Part shown: piece after piece, positions 35,966-49,065 of the stretch | Layout of the letters: the number at the start of each line of letters is the position of its first letter | How positions within the stretch are numbered: position 1 is the first letter of the stretch | Source of the DNA: Sphagnum compactum | Lineage: Eukaryota > Bryophyta > Sphagnopsida > Sphagnales | NCBI GenBank assembly: GCA_965153455.1 | Contig: OZ234498.1 | Location: 17,174,001 to 17,238,000 of the forward strand | Direction of reading: 5' to 3' | DNA: 64,000 bases | The notes under the pieces: generated by a model | Database searches by the model: none | Seen by the model: only the letters and a program-made list of their open reading frames with translations | What the model was told of the DNA's origin: nothing | Made by a program: the position numbers and the translations under genes

Positions 35966-37292
35966 CCAGAGGGTGCAAGATCATCCAACAGCCACCAGCA
36001 CACCATCCATTGGAAGGGCCTGTTATGACTTATGACCCAGTTCAGGATGAACCCCAACTGAGTCTAACATCAGGTTTCACTACAAACCCTTGGTAGTTTA
36101 TCCTGTACAGGAAAAGGTCATGTAAGGAGGTAGGTAAGATAATAACTGGCAATAAGTGGATGCAGGTAGCTGGTTAGTACTGGTGTTGGCCAGTTCCCCA
36201 GTTCCAGGGGGACCCCTTGGATCCAGTTCCTAACATTTTTTAACAGATCAGTCCTGGTTTGGTTTTGATTTTTTTAATTTCAAATATGGGACCTGTTTTT
36301 GGTTCTAGTTTTTTAATTAGGGCAGTGGCTTCAATTTTGGGGGTGTTTTGTTTTTTCAAGTTTTGTTGGTACCAGTTCTTAATTAAATAACCCTTAGTTT
36401 TAGGTAATCTTTCATTCCAATTCCAACATCCAAAATATCAATACGGACAAAGCCACGCATCCAAAAAAATTTGAACTTTTATTCAAAAAAAGAGTTATGT
36501 TAGGTGTGTTATGTTACCTACTCAATTTGGTCACAATTGGTTTAGCATTAAGTTGAGTTAGCCTAATTCATCTAGTTTAATGTTAATTAGCAAGGAAATA
36601 GTTCTAATGTGAACAAGTTTCAATTATTTTGTTGATGTTGACGCCAAGCTTTAATAGTGTCTTCTTTCTTTGAGGGTGAAATTTTCAAACAAATTTTGAA
36701 ATGCCTCAATTTAAGAATTCATAACTTTTTTTTAACACAAAAGCTTGAAAAAACAAGAAACATAAAAGAAAGTCATAAAGAAACTTCAGCCTCTTTTTTT
36801 TATTTATTTAAATAAGAACCTTCAGCTTCTTCAAAAAGAAAAAAAATCCTTAAACCCTAAAATTAGAACCCTGTTTTTTCTATAAATTTAGTCCAATCTC
36901 AATTCTCAAATGAATTTGGAACCGAACCCCAAATTTGGTTCTAGTTACTTGCAATGCCATAACCAAGGGTGGTTTCAATCCAGTTCTATAACATGCCCCC
37001 CCTTAAACCATTCCAATTCATTTGGTTCTAAAAATGGGACCTAATTCTAGTTTTAGTTCCAATTTCAACATTGAATCAAAATTGAAACTAACTGGGTCCA
37101 TATGGGTAACAAGCCAAAATTGGTTAATACCTACAATGCTAGGCAATTGAGTTGTTGAAAGGTAGGTGGTAAAAATAGAAAATTGAGCTAATTACCTCAG
37201 TTAGTTAAGGAATTGGTATTCAATAGAAAACTCTTTCCTATCCACCCGCTCTCCATCCCTCATGGTATGTTGTGGCTGTTGGTTCACTTTGG
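35966..37292 (+). mobile_element. MITE family B copy split by a nested insertion
   Basis: The outer parts, 35966 to about 36177 and about 37137-37292, align in order with the uninterrupted family B element at 59213-59599. The left part shares the GCCTGTTATGACT and CCCAACTGAGT..AACATC..GGTTTCAC phrases. The right part shares the GGTAGGTGGTAAAAATAG, TTGAGCTAA, AGAAAACT and GGTTCACTTTGGCC phrases. About 960 bases sit between them that the 59213 copy lacks. The insert is AT-rich, contains repeated GGTTC(C/T)AGTTC words and starts CTGGTGTTGG, resembling hAT-type ends. I could not find a convincing target duplication for it. Confidence 0.7.
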
Positions 37293-38989
37293 CCATGGAA
37301 TGGTTGCCTAGGATCAAATCACTTTTTTGTTGACCAGTGCAATTCATTGATTCAAGTTTTGTTTTCTACAAATTAGTAAGGACTCGTTTTGGCCATTTGT
37401 CAGATGTTATACTTTTATTGGTTCTATACATAGGGAATAGACTATACATTGGTGTAAGATTACGACATAAAATTAAGGTTCCAACTTGACCCAATTTGTG
37501 ATTGATATTTAAAATATTATATGTGCAAATGAACGGTAAGCATATTCCATAGAAGTGCATGCATCTAAATGAGAAGTTCTAGATCCAAGGGAAATTTTGA
37601 GTTTGAACTTTGAACTTGCAATGAAAATTCATTGTCATTAAAAAAAAATTAATTGAAAAAATTATACCAATTTGCCCCCGAGAAAAATGGGGTGTGACAT
37701 TCTTTGCATTATCCAATAAAAATAGCCATTCAATTTGATAGGATCCTAGGGTTTGGGATTAAGGCTAACCCATGTTTGGATGTGATGGGGGTTGGTTGGT
37801 TGCAACGGCTCTTCAACACATTCTTGTTTCACTTGCATTCAAGTGCAGTGAAGGCATCATCACTTTCCTCCATCATGCCATCCTTCATCGGATCTTCACA
37901 ACCGTTGTCATTGAACATTGAAGCTCTAAGTTCAATTCACAACCTCTCTCATACACTTCAAATTTTTAGGCAATCACTTTTATCATTACATTATTACACA
38001 TTGTGTTGGAAGTTGAATTACAAATCCAAAAGTTTATGAGGGTGTGTTGTATGCATAAAGAAGACCATTGCAACAAGTGACATTGCCTAGTGAACTTCAA
38101 ATTAACAATGGAGTTGCAAATAGCAAAACAAATTGCATTACAACGATCAAATTTGAAGTTGCAATACAAATACAATGTTGTGCATGGAGATCTCACAAAG
38201 ATCCTCCTAGTCTTTATAAAGTTGTGTAAGTCTCAAGCATGTTGCACTTTCTTGCAAATTTTTTGCATTTTACTAAGTTTCAAGCTCAAGGTCAAACATT
38301 TTTTTTCAAAAGGTTCTTAGGTTTCTCTTTGTTTAAGTGTAACATGGCACCTCTATAGGTACTCATTGGGTTCAAATATATATTTTTCAATGGGGGGGGA
38401 GGGCTAATGTTATCAATGTCACTTTATCGAGTCAAGTCAATCTTATTGTTGTTTGCAACATATTTATTGCATTATAGTTGATGGTGATGGCAATGTCATC
38501 ATTATAGAAGGTGGCACTTGTGAGCATTGTGTTGCAATCATGTTGTTGTTGAATCCAGACCTAGTGTTTGAAGCTATGTTAATAGAGAAAGAAAAGAAGA
38601 GAAGGTTGAGGGAATGGGGGACAATAGGTAGCAAAGCTTACATGGGCGGAAGTTGTCTTTGGTTCTAATGGGAAAGTGCATTTGGTCAGGTTTGGGTGTG
38701 CACATAGATTGAAGGGAGAAAAAATCTTTTGGTTCCCAAACTTAATAACCTCCAAAAGCATGTTGGGAGGCACAAATGCAAAGAAACCAAACATAATTGC
38801 ACTATGGGGTAATATTACATGTTTCCAAACTTGCAACATGCAAAAAACAAGTCTCTTTTCTATTCAAGAAAAGACACAATGGCAAACATGGTTCTTTGGG
38901 GGGATTAGGTTGGAGAGAGGAAAAGGAAGTTTTGCAGTTTGTTGTTATTTTTTAACTTTTGAAATAAGGTCATCTTGTCACTAATTTAA
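37293..38989. other. Intergenic DNA before the hAT-like relic
   Basis: Short plus-strand frames at 37704-38039 and 38453-38984 occur on the same strand as the transposase relic that follows. They could be its heavily decayed upstream region, but I recognise no domain. A G-run and AT-rich stretch lie near 38390. Confidence 0.35.
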
Positions 38990-40340
38990 AAACAATGAAG
39001 TTGTTTCAGTTTTTTAAGGTGAAAAACATTCCAAGAAAACATTGGAGCAACAATGCAAGATGGGACATTGCAAAAGTTATGCACCACATTGTCCTCACTA
39101 CAATTTAAAAAGGTATTCATCAAGTAAGGTTCCTTGCTATTAGAGGTGATGAAATGATGATGGTTGACAATTAATCATGGGTTAATATTTATGTTTACCT
39201 TGTGGACAACTTCAAATGTATCCCAATTTTGTTGAATTTGGAAGGATTGGTCAGTGATGACACATCTAATAATTTGTCCAATTTGATTTACAATTCCTCA
39301 CTGATCTATGGGGGCTTCCCTGTGTAAGAAATCAATAGCAAGCTTATATATTTTGGTCGTGATGAATGTTATTTTCACATGTGTCCATAGTGGTGTGACC
39401 ACACAAATTTCCAAAAAGGTAATTCTTTTCATGTTTGTTGTCCATTGTGTTGTGCATTATTTCAACTTTGTTTTGAAATCTCCAAATAGCCCCTAGTGCA
39501 AAAGCTTGAAGGGCTTTTGCACTCCACATACACATATTTTTCTCTTCACCCAAAAGGCACCTTGAGTAATGCAAACTTGTTAAGTTGTTAAAGACAAAGG
39601 GGAACAAGTTGTTGCACAATGTAAATACTAGGTGGATTTCTATGTTGTCTCCTACCAAAAGGGTCCTTGAGGAGTACAAGCTTTTAGTTGTGAAAATGAA
39701 TGATGATCGTTCCATCCTAGCAACAAAAACAACATTTGAGTTATTGTGTAATGTTGAGGTTGTCATGTCCACCTCATTTACATTCTACCCGTGTTCGAAG
39801 TAGTCCATGAACTCATCAAGTTTGTTCAAAGTCATGATGCTTTTGTTTATGACTTTGTGGGAGCTATGAAGACGTGGTGTGCAAATCTATATTCATTTTA
39901 TTCTAATCCAAAAAAGAGGTACACCAATTTATAGTTCACTTTGGTATTCCAAAAGTGGAATTTTGAAGGATCAATATGCCACTAAAGGAATAGAATGCAA
40001 GTATTCCTAGATTATCAAATGAAATACTCAATGGTATTATGGCGTGGGAATTTCAACCTAAAAATTGAAACATTGCGGCCATTAATTTATTTGGAATCCA
40101 TGCATCAATTGATTTTGAATTATAAAAAGGATGGCATTTTAGGGTTTGATAATACTTGGGATTCTAGGAGGTATGTTTAGGATGTCTCTCATACACTTTT
40201 ATGGATATCCATTTAAAACATATCTCTTTTGCTATTGGAGAGACCCTTGTCTCTTCGAACCACCATCATTGAACAATGTCCTTCACATGCATAGGAATAA
40301 CATCCAACCTTGTTGTTTTGCAGCTAGTAGCCCAAGCTAG
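38990..40340 (+). pseudogene. hAT-like (DUF4371/C17orf113-type) transposase relic
   Basis: Translating 38990-40340 in shifting frames gives an ordered set of phrases from a hAT-derived transposase-like family. They are KHWSNNARWDIAK (about 39035), FLAIRGDEMM..VDN*SWV (about 39130), a GVTTQI segment (about 39395), and a PLVQKLEGLLHS..YF..HPKGTL segment (about 39490-39560). KGNKLLHNVNTRWISMLSP followed by KRVLEEYKLLVVKM (39597-39700) is the best preserved part. Internal stops and several frameshifts show that it is dead. The family match is from memory of conserved phrases. It may have supplied transposase to hAT-type non-autonomous elements in the past, which is speculation. Confidence 0.6.
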
Positions 40341-42079
40341 GTTTGGAACTTAGTGTCAATCAATTCTCACCTTTGAATAACATCTTTTACATTTCATGGA
40401 TGTAACCCAAGAATCCATGTTGTCCTTGATATATTTGTGGCATGACCTGACACGCACATGTTCAACATTGCATGCTTTGTAACCAATTGATTTTTACTAT
40501 TTATAAACCTAACACTTTGAAGCCCAACCTTCACATTTTTTTGAATTTCCTCACTTGCCTTTTGCTTGTTCCAACTCCTCAAATTATTTAGCCTTATTAT
40601 AGCCAAAATCTTGTGATAAAAACCATTCCAAACACCTCCTTCTATTAGTCCACATCTCCAACATTCAATAAAGTTTGAACAATGTTTTGTGCAATAGATA
40701 TGTTCTAGTGCCTCAATCCTTGCCTCGATAATTTAAACTTTTTACAACCTACTTTGCAAATATGGGCACCACACTTTAGACCATTACGATATGTTCTTTT
40801 CTTCTCTTGGAAATTCATATAACATATTTTTATTTTTGCTACACTTCTTCCTCATGGGCTTGCTCCTTTTAGGCTCTCTCCTCATTAACTTGCAACTCTA
40901 GTAGATTGGCAACATTTGCCATTGATTTGGCCTTTTGACTTTGGTTGGGTCTGACATCCCTTCACTTGTAACTATTCTTCCAATTCCCATAAACAACAGT
41001 TCAAAATCAATGACAACTATAGACAAAACATATCATACAAGTCAATCCTTCAATAATTCAAACTTGCCTAGGGCATAAAATCCACAGGTACATGTGTATT
41101 GAACTTGAATTGTATTGTTAAAGGTAGAAAATTATCCTATGTTGGTTAAAACACCATTGGTATTACAAGATGATAGTACCATCATTGGATGATAGTTACC
41201 GTCAAATGGCAAAACAATCTTAAGAGAATTTTAAAATCAAAGTGTTTTCTAATAGTAATACCGTTAGTACAATGTCGAACTACCTTCATGGGGCAAAATA
41301 ATCAGAAGTTAATTTTGGGAGGAATTCTAATAAAAGTGATATTAATTATTAGAAATAATATATATCCTAGTATAGTTTACTTAGAAATGCATCCTAGTAA
41401 TTATTTAGTTATTAATGATAAATATCTTAGTTGTCTTTTTTTAATTTATTAGGGGGTGAAGCCATCTAGGATAATTAGTCCAAATGGATAAGGGATGGAT
41501 GGATTTCCTTTAACTAGGATGTGTGAAAGGGATTAAGATAAGAAGATCTAGAAGGATAAGGACTTAACTTTTGTGTGGTGAGCATCATTTTTGGGTTCCT
41601 TATTTATTTATTGGGACGAATGAAAGATTTCATTAGATGATTATATTCATTAATTGTCATGAGTCATTAGCATTAGAAGGATGCTTATGTGTGCCACTCT
41701 TGTATGAAAAAGAAGGAAAAGAACATGGGAGAAAGTTGTATTTATCCTTATGCAATGGAAAATGGTTGATGGACATTCATGGCTCTTTGTTGGTGTTTAG
41801 TTCTATCTAGAGTATGAAAAGAGAGGAGAGAATAATCATATTAGTATTACATAGAGTTTTGTTATGTTCACATATTAATTTTTCATTTCTTTTATACATT
41901 CCCACTCTTTATGGTAGTCTCTGGAATAGAAAATACCTTTTGTCACAGGATGGTAGCTACCATTAGAAGGCAACAACAAAGAGGTAAACATGAGATTTGA
42001 GGTTCATAAGGAAGGTAAAAAGGTAAGGCAAGTAGGTGGAAGCAAAGACACTATGCACTAATACAGCAGTTGTGAGAAC
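40341..42079. other. Intergenic DNA, possible LTR remnant
   Basis: No gene. The AT-rich 41330-41470 segment, with repeated TTAGTTAT/CTTAGTTG words followed by a GGGGTGAAGCCATCTAGGAT stretch, looks like the interior of a plant gypsy LTR. It precedes the integrase relic on the same strand, but I could not define LTR ends or a primer-binding site. Confidence 0.3.
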
Positions 42080-42890
42080 AAAATTCATCTATTGAATTCA
42101 TTCTCACACGATTTGGCTATCCACTTACTTTGGTAAGTGATCAAGGCACTCATTTTATCACCAATGCCATTGAGATTTTATAAACCATTTTCTATTATCA
42201 TGACTATGACCTCAACCATTTATTACTCACAAGGTAATGGACAGGCATAATCCACCAACAAGTCATTGGTTCATTGCTTTCTAAGTTGGTGAATGAAATT
42301 TGCACTGATTGGGATGAACATCTACGCACAATTCAAGGTAACCACCAGACACACATTATTTTAACTTGTTTATGGCCTATACCCTTTGATGCCAACAGAA
42401 TACATGTTGCCCACGAACAATTCATATCTCGATCAAGACTTCTCTCTTATTCATATTCTGACCAATCGCATGGAAGAATTGGAACATTTGGATAAAACCC
42501 GCCAAGAGAAAGTAGAATGGATAGGTATAAGGCAATGGAACATACTGTTATGGGCTCAACAAAACCACAAAATTAAGATTTTTTCTATGGGGGACATAGT
42601 TCTATGGTTTTTAAAAGGCAGAAAGAAACACATCGAAAAGTCTTTAAAAGGGAGGTTTGGTCCATATAAAATACAATATTTTCTCCCCAATAATATTGGA
42701 TTACTTGTCAACATTGACATGTTTGAACCAAATCTAATTCGGTGAACATCACAAGCTCAAACCTTATAAATATTTGGGAAAAGCTCCTAAAGGATTAGAA
42801 GCTACCATTGAAGGGGGAGGAGAACACAAGGAGGACTTAGAGAACAAGGAGGATTCGGGGAACAAGGAAGAGGACTCACAAAAAGGTTTT
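42080..42890 (+). pseudogene. Ty3/gypsy retrotransposon integrase relic
   Basis: Conceptual translation in shifting frames gives the catalytic-core phrase TRFGYPLTLVSDQGTHFITN (about 42100-42160). Decayed downstream core sequence with LVNEICTDWDEHL follows (about 42280). The C-terminal part (42386-42745) has the LEHLDKTRQ, FSMGDIVLWF and GRFGPYKIQYFLPNN motifs, typical of gypsy integrase C-termini. Stops and frameshifts inactivate it. Protease, reverse transcriptase and RNase H are absent upstream, so only the 3' part of pol remains. Confidence 0.8.
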
Positions 42891-43499
42891 TAGTATGGTT
42901 TTACTAAAAAATTAGACTACACCGAAAACTGGAGTCAACCAAAAAAATTCAATTGCTGCCATCGAAAGACTAGAATATAAAACTACCAAACCGAAAGCAT
43001 TTTCAATTCATCGGATTTTGATAGAGACCAATCGAAAAGTTGGCATTCCACCAAAAGACACCTTTCCAACGAAGCAGATGGAATTTTTGGTTCAATGACA
43101 AATTCCAACCTATAATTAGCCATGAATAATTTTGGTTTGGAATACCCAACTAACAAATCCACCCTTGAACTGATTGAGGGAGATTCTACATTCTTTAGTT
43201 TGGAATTGGCACGAACTAATTTCGGTATGGAATCCACATAAAAAGATACCATCCCAAAGTTGTTAATGGTAGATTTTGTAATTGGGGTAATCATGATCGG
43301 TTGTGTTTTCATCCAAATCGATGAAACGATGCTAAAAAGACGAGTTTATTTGTACTTGTGAAACAATTTTTATAGCTAGCACTGGGTTTAGGCACCTAGA
43401 GTTTGGTACAAAAGGACAAACTATTCATTCAATTTTTCCTTTTTTTCCAGTATTGTTATGCTGCAAAAATCTATATTGATTTCTTATTAATGAAGATGA

Positions 43500-46100
43500 G
43501 AAGAAACATCAATAAGGAAATGGCAGAAAAGATGAAAAGGAGAAAGAGTTTAGAGTCAAAACCAAGTGGTAGCTAGCCTACACTAAAAATTGAACATGAG
43601 GACAAAAAAAGAGATAAAATGGTAGTGATTTTTTTCGATAAAAAAAAATCATTTTTTGAAGATGGAGAAGTTCCGATCATTGGAAGAGATGTAGAGTGGG
43701 CTTGGGAAGTCAACATTTTCAGTTTGCTTAGTGTGTAGTTGAGTTCGATCCGACCATTGGTGAATGAGTTTTTGTAGACCATCACACGGTTTAATCCGAA
43801 AATTATAGAATTGGTTGTGAAGGGAGTTTTGATTTTCATGACCAAAAAGATAGTGGCCGAAATGCTCAACTTACCGAAAATAGGTATTAACAAATTATTG
43901 GCCAAATCGACCAAGGAGAAGGAAAGAGAAAATGAGGTGGCCATTTATTAAAAAATCGCTCCACCGGAAGCACTTATCAACCGCAAAGGATGGAAGGTTT
44001 CCCTTTTCAAGGGAATGTATGCAGTTAGATTACCAGCATTAATCTAGGTAATTTGGTTGAAGGGCAACTAACTCACCTATGTGGCAAAAAAATTGATGAG
44101 CTTTGTGGTGTGGGTGGAATAAGGAGTGAAGGTTAACTAATTTGTTGTAGTCTTCAACAACCTCTATAGCAGGTTGCGAAATTTGTCTCCATCAATAAAA
44201 CCCATCGCAAGTAAGGACATCACTGAATTTAGAGTTGCCCAAGTTGTAAACATCATGTTTCGATATTGGTTTTCGGTAGATTCGACATTCATCCTATCAT
44301 AATCAAATGAAGAGGATGAAGGTGCTACCAAACTAATATAAGAAGCTTAGGCTATAGGAAACAATAGCATTCTGAGAGTGTGTTTTTGGCACATACCCAT
44401 TGATGTTGACGAGTAGATGGAGGATGTCAAGGAAATCGATGGGACGAGTACCCAATCGAAAAATTCAAGGCAACCAAAAATTTTGCCCACACTATTATCG
44501 ACATTAACATCCTAGAATTTGGGCCGGCTTCATCCTTGGAATCCCATACCATCGCTAGGGAAGTGCATTCCAACTAATAAATCATTGAAAACGCCAAGTC
44601 CACGTAAGAAAGGTAGAACACGAAGTCCAAGTTTGGTTTAAACTGAATAACTTTTCGGTGCACGACTTCAACCGGAACCACATTTGATGCTTGTAGGTAT
44701 TAAAACTCCTAGAAATCTCTCTAGCCAATTGCATTGACACTGGGAGGGCAAGGCAATTTTGGTAGGAGATGTATTGGAATTAGATATTCCATCGAAATAT
44801 TTTTCAATGGATCCATTGTAAAAAGTTCAGGTGAGGTAGGTTAAGACTATTGCCCCCTTGATACTTCATTTTCGGTACGAGGTAGACTTTTTCTTTCACC
44901 TACCGAAACCAAAAATGTCATAGCTCTTTTGGTTCTGTTTTCACTGAAGACTTTGGAAGACCATTTACTACAGTTGAGAGAGTTTGCCAAGATGATGGGC
45001 AACATCTCGACAATTTTTCAGTTAACCACAACCAAAAAGGATGTTGTAGAGGTAGCGTTATAAAAGAACCTATAGGAGGTAACAGACTTGATAGGCTAGT
45101 TGGTACAGTTGTAGAAAGCCAACTAGCAAGACATTCTTACCATATAACATTTGCAGACCAAGCTGTAGAACTTGGAAGACGTGAAGAAGAGGGTTCAAGA
45201 ATTGGAAATCAAAAATTCCAATTATTGAACGAGCTATCGGATTTCCACAAACATCTCACCAAAATCAGTAAGACATTGGGCTCCATCAATTCATAACATG
45301 TTAAATTCAAGCAGGCTATGGAGCAAGAGTAGCCCAACCAAAAGGTGGTGGAGTAGTTTTTGACCTTTACCGAAAAATTAACAAAAGGGAAGGTAGAGCG
45401 GTTGGAGGGCTAGAATGAATCTCTTACCAATATGACACAAAAGTAATAACTAGAGCTCCAACAGTTAACTGAAAAAATTTGGTTGCTGCAACAATACTTG
45501 GAGGAGTTATGGCAGAATTCGGGCGTTATTCAAAAGGAGTTGGATTCCTTAGTGAAAAATATGAGGGCATTGAGGTAGAAGGTGAAGTTCATAAACCTCT
45601 ACCACCACCAAATGGAAGAATTCGACAACCTCAAAATGGAGTATGGCTTCATGAAGGTAGAACTCTTGATTTATCAAAAAAGGAGTAAGAAAAGTCAAGT
45701 TGAATAGCGGGAGCTTTACAAGGAACAAGTCGGTGAAATTATCCAAGTGGCACTTGAGTCCTATCAGAAAGACGAGGAGTTATACCAACTACACCTGGAG
45801 ACCTATTGACGAGTAATGTTGCCTTTTGATTCCGACAGAGTGCATGTTCACTTTGAATCTACATCTGAATTCGATACACATAAGAGTGAAGAATAGTGTG
45901 AGGGCGGAAAGATGGAGGTGGATTCGGTGGTCAAACTAGAATCGTGACCTATCGAACCTGAAATAATTTCCAATATTGAGATTTTTTTTAGGTTGCAAAC
46001 ATTTTCAACAAAGTTGAAGGTGTTGCACTTGTTCCGGCCTTTGCCCTTACAAAGCTACATCACATTATGGTGGAACAATTGATTCGATGCTTTCCAAAAT
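43500..46100 (+). pseudogene. Decayed second ORF downstream of the gypsy integrase
   Basis: From an ATG near 43521 the plus strand reads, through frequent in-frame stops, as a charged protein. It has phrases such as FEDGEVPIIGRDVEWAWEV (about 43660), a VKGVLIFMTKKIVAEML segment (about 43820), LINRKGWKVSLFKGMYAVRL (about 43975) and a FNNLYSRLRNLS segment (about 44155). Many stops are TAG or TAA where CAG, CAA or GAG would keep the frame, as expected from cytosine-deamination decay. It follows pol on the same strand, the position of an extra or env-like ORF in some plant gypsy lineages. I do not recognise the protein family, and its link to the integrase is inferred from order and orientation. 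Confidence 0.45.
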
Positions 46101-48489
46101 GACCGTCAAAGACAAGTGTGCAAATCCAATGGTTGAAACTAGTATGGAGGAAGGACTTCGATTCTAGTGCACTTGGAATCAATTATTGCCACTATACTAA
46201 GTTTTGTTGTTGCAACAAAAGATTTAAAGGTAGATGTTAGGGTAGAAGAAACAAAGGCTACAATTATGGAAGAATATAGTAAATGGTGTAATCATGAAGA
46301 CGTACGTTTAATTTTAAAAGGGGATGATGTTGAAGGTAAATTTTACGGAAATTGGTTTTTTATTGGAATTTTATCGAAACCGATTTTTCCCTACTGAATT
46401 TTCCCTACTGAATTTCCTTTACTAACTTTACTTTACCGAAAACCTTTTTATTGAAACCAATTTGTACTACCAGTTTACATTATGTATATTTAGGAGCAAT
46501 TTTTTTGGGATTAGGTTAACTGCCTGTTCCATCATTTTTAACTTCTTTTTTTGGAGGTACTTAAGCCTCTATCCCTTTGTGGACTATACATGAGAATATT
46601 TTTTGAAGTAAAGTTATTTTTTCTTGGCATATTTTTGTGGGTAGAGTTTTATGTGTAGTTTTTTCCTTTGTATGTTTATAGTATTTTGACTTTCTGTATG
46701 CAAGTATTTTTCCTTGTATATTTGCTTTTTTTTGTTTTCGTAGAAAGCTTATGAGGTTGCCTTACTAAGATTGAATAATCCCCTTTGTGTTGAAACTTTT
46801 AGCTTACCTAAGGAGAGTAATAAGATTTTTTTTTTATGTTCCTTTATTTTATTGCTTTCATAATTTGATAGTTCACTAAGTGACCTTAACAACTGTATTA
46901 AAATTATAATAACCTAGTTTGAATAACAAGCTTCCAAGGACAAGTCATATAATTTGGACATAATGGAAAACTTAACTTGGTCAAGTCATATAATCTGGGC
47001 TAATTCAGTTTGAAGATCAAACTTCCATGGAACTAGCAGAAGAAATAAAAGTAGTATGAACTGGAAACTAAAAAAAACCCCTATGAAGAACCTAATGCAA
47101 AATTCATTGTTGTAAACAACTTGAACTTGTTGATTCAATTAAAGACAAAATTGTTACAAGACTTGTTGATGCCCATGTTACATTTCAAGATGAAAATTTC
47201 ATTTCCACACCACAAATTTTAGGTAATAAATGAATCCTTCCATCAAGTTCGCTTGAACTTAGGGCTTAATCCAATTTGTTGCTGCATTGGCAATACATCA
47301 ATAATATTGGACTTAGAATGCACTCACAAATAGGCTGCAAATCACTAACCATAAGCCTACAACCCTAAAATATGCATCCATAAAGAACACAATGATTTTG
47401 GGATTAACTTAAGGGTTGTAACTTTTCTTTGTGTTTTTTTGTTTGTGTCTTCTGCTTTTCTCAAACATTTACAATTGGACACAACTCCTCTTCACAAACT
47501 TCACATTCACATACGTTCATTTGGATTAACACTATTTTCTGATGGGTACCTTAAACCACATTCAACTATAGAACATTTTGTCTCTAAGCCCTAATGTTGT
47601 TTTTCACAATTTTGCACACCAAAAACGCACCCACAAAATCGATCGTAATCTACAAATCTCTTGATAAAACACTTAATGCTTTTGGAAAAAAGACAAAAAT
47701 ATGCTTAAGAGTTAACTACATTTCAATTCACAATTCCCCAAAGCACACATATGTTACCATTACCAAAAGGTAAATGCAAGCTACGGTGGCTCACTTTTGG
47801 ATGATTTAAAACTCCCTACAAGTCCTTAAGAAATTCATGAAAAATGTTCAAATGGACATGGTTGTTATTTTTTTAAATATCATTATTGTAATATTTATTA
47901 ATAAATGTTCAATCACCTAAAAATCTTCACGAATTTACATCAAAACTTAAATTAACAAAAGTTAATGTCATTTTTCAATTTAGAAGTTCTAAAAGGACAA
48001 CCCACAAAGTCCATATGAATAGTGCCCCAAGTAAAACTTTCAAAAAATATGCTTTTGGGACAAAAAAAATTGAAAAAAAAACAAAAATTGCAATTCATAG
48101 CTTATACTTATGAAATATGGTCCAATTTGAATTGTTCAAAAGTCCCTAACTATGAAATGGTTAAGGTTTTCAAAGAAAAGATTCCTCATTTGTGTTTATC
48201 ATCTCATAATACATCATATCTTGAGTCCCAATAACAAATTTGGAATGTGAGTCAATATAAAATTTTCCATTTTGTGATGTTCTAATCAAATAACCAGTTC
48301 ATATTTTTCGACTTAAAAAATCCATTACTTTTTAAAAATTATTTTTTAATCAATAAATAACCACACATTTTTCTTCATAATGAAATTGTTAATTTAGATC
48401 AAAATCCCAATTAGTAAATCTAAGGATATATGGGCGAAAGCATGGTTAGGTGTCTCAAAAATGGCATTTGAAAGTCCATAATTTAACAC
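46101..48489. other. AT-rich intergenic DNA
   Basis: It may contain the 3' LTR of the gypsy relic near 46400-46900, but no matching second copy is in the window. A short direct repeat, CAAGTCATATAATTTGG and CAAGTCATATAATCTGG, occurs at about 46941 and 46981. No gene is supported. Confidence 0.35.
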
Positions 48490-49065
48490 TAGTGATTTTT
48501 TTACAATTTTAACAATTATCAAACCATAAATCCTATAATTATCCCAATGTTTTTAATCATAAATATTAATAAACCTATAAATATCCCTAAACATGTGATT
48601 GATAAAAATATCATGCAAAAGATTAAAAATTTAAATGTGAAATGGACTCCCAAGGATAAAATTTATAATAATCATGTCATTTAAAATGTTTTAAAAATAG
48701 AAAAGTATATATTAGGAAATTTTCAATGCACTTCACTAATCAATTCTTCATTTGATGATGCTTTGTTTTTTAATTTTTATTTTGACACTACTTTGATGTA
48801 TTTTTTGAGTTCACATTTTTCATTTTCTTTGTGTGACGAACCTAGTGTTGTCATTTCAAAAGTCGATTACGAGTCCATAATCTTCTTAAAATTCATCCAA
48901 TTTTCTTATGATGATTCCAATTAAAGTCTATGACAACATGAATAATTAAAAATTTGATAATGTTAATTTTGAATATGGCTTTAAATTTTACATTTGTATG
49001 TAATCCAAAATAATTACAAGTGTGATAGTCCAAACAGTCCCCTTATTCATGTTTCCACCCATATT
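48490..49065 (-). repeat. Repeat family D, copy 2 (inverted)
   Basis: The reverse complement of this interval aligns with 21259-21890. It has one copy of the 64-base leader that is duplicated there. The copies differ by many substitutions and small gaps, so both are old. Their opposite orientation makes a long-range inverted pair about 27 kb apart. Confidence 0.75.

Noticed and set aside
42983-43944. Minus-strand frames of 109 and 123 codons behind the integrase
   Set aside because: The second is antisense to the decayed plus-strand ORF, which shows more protein-like phrases. The first has no recognised motif.
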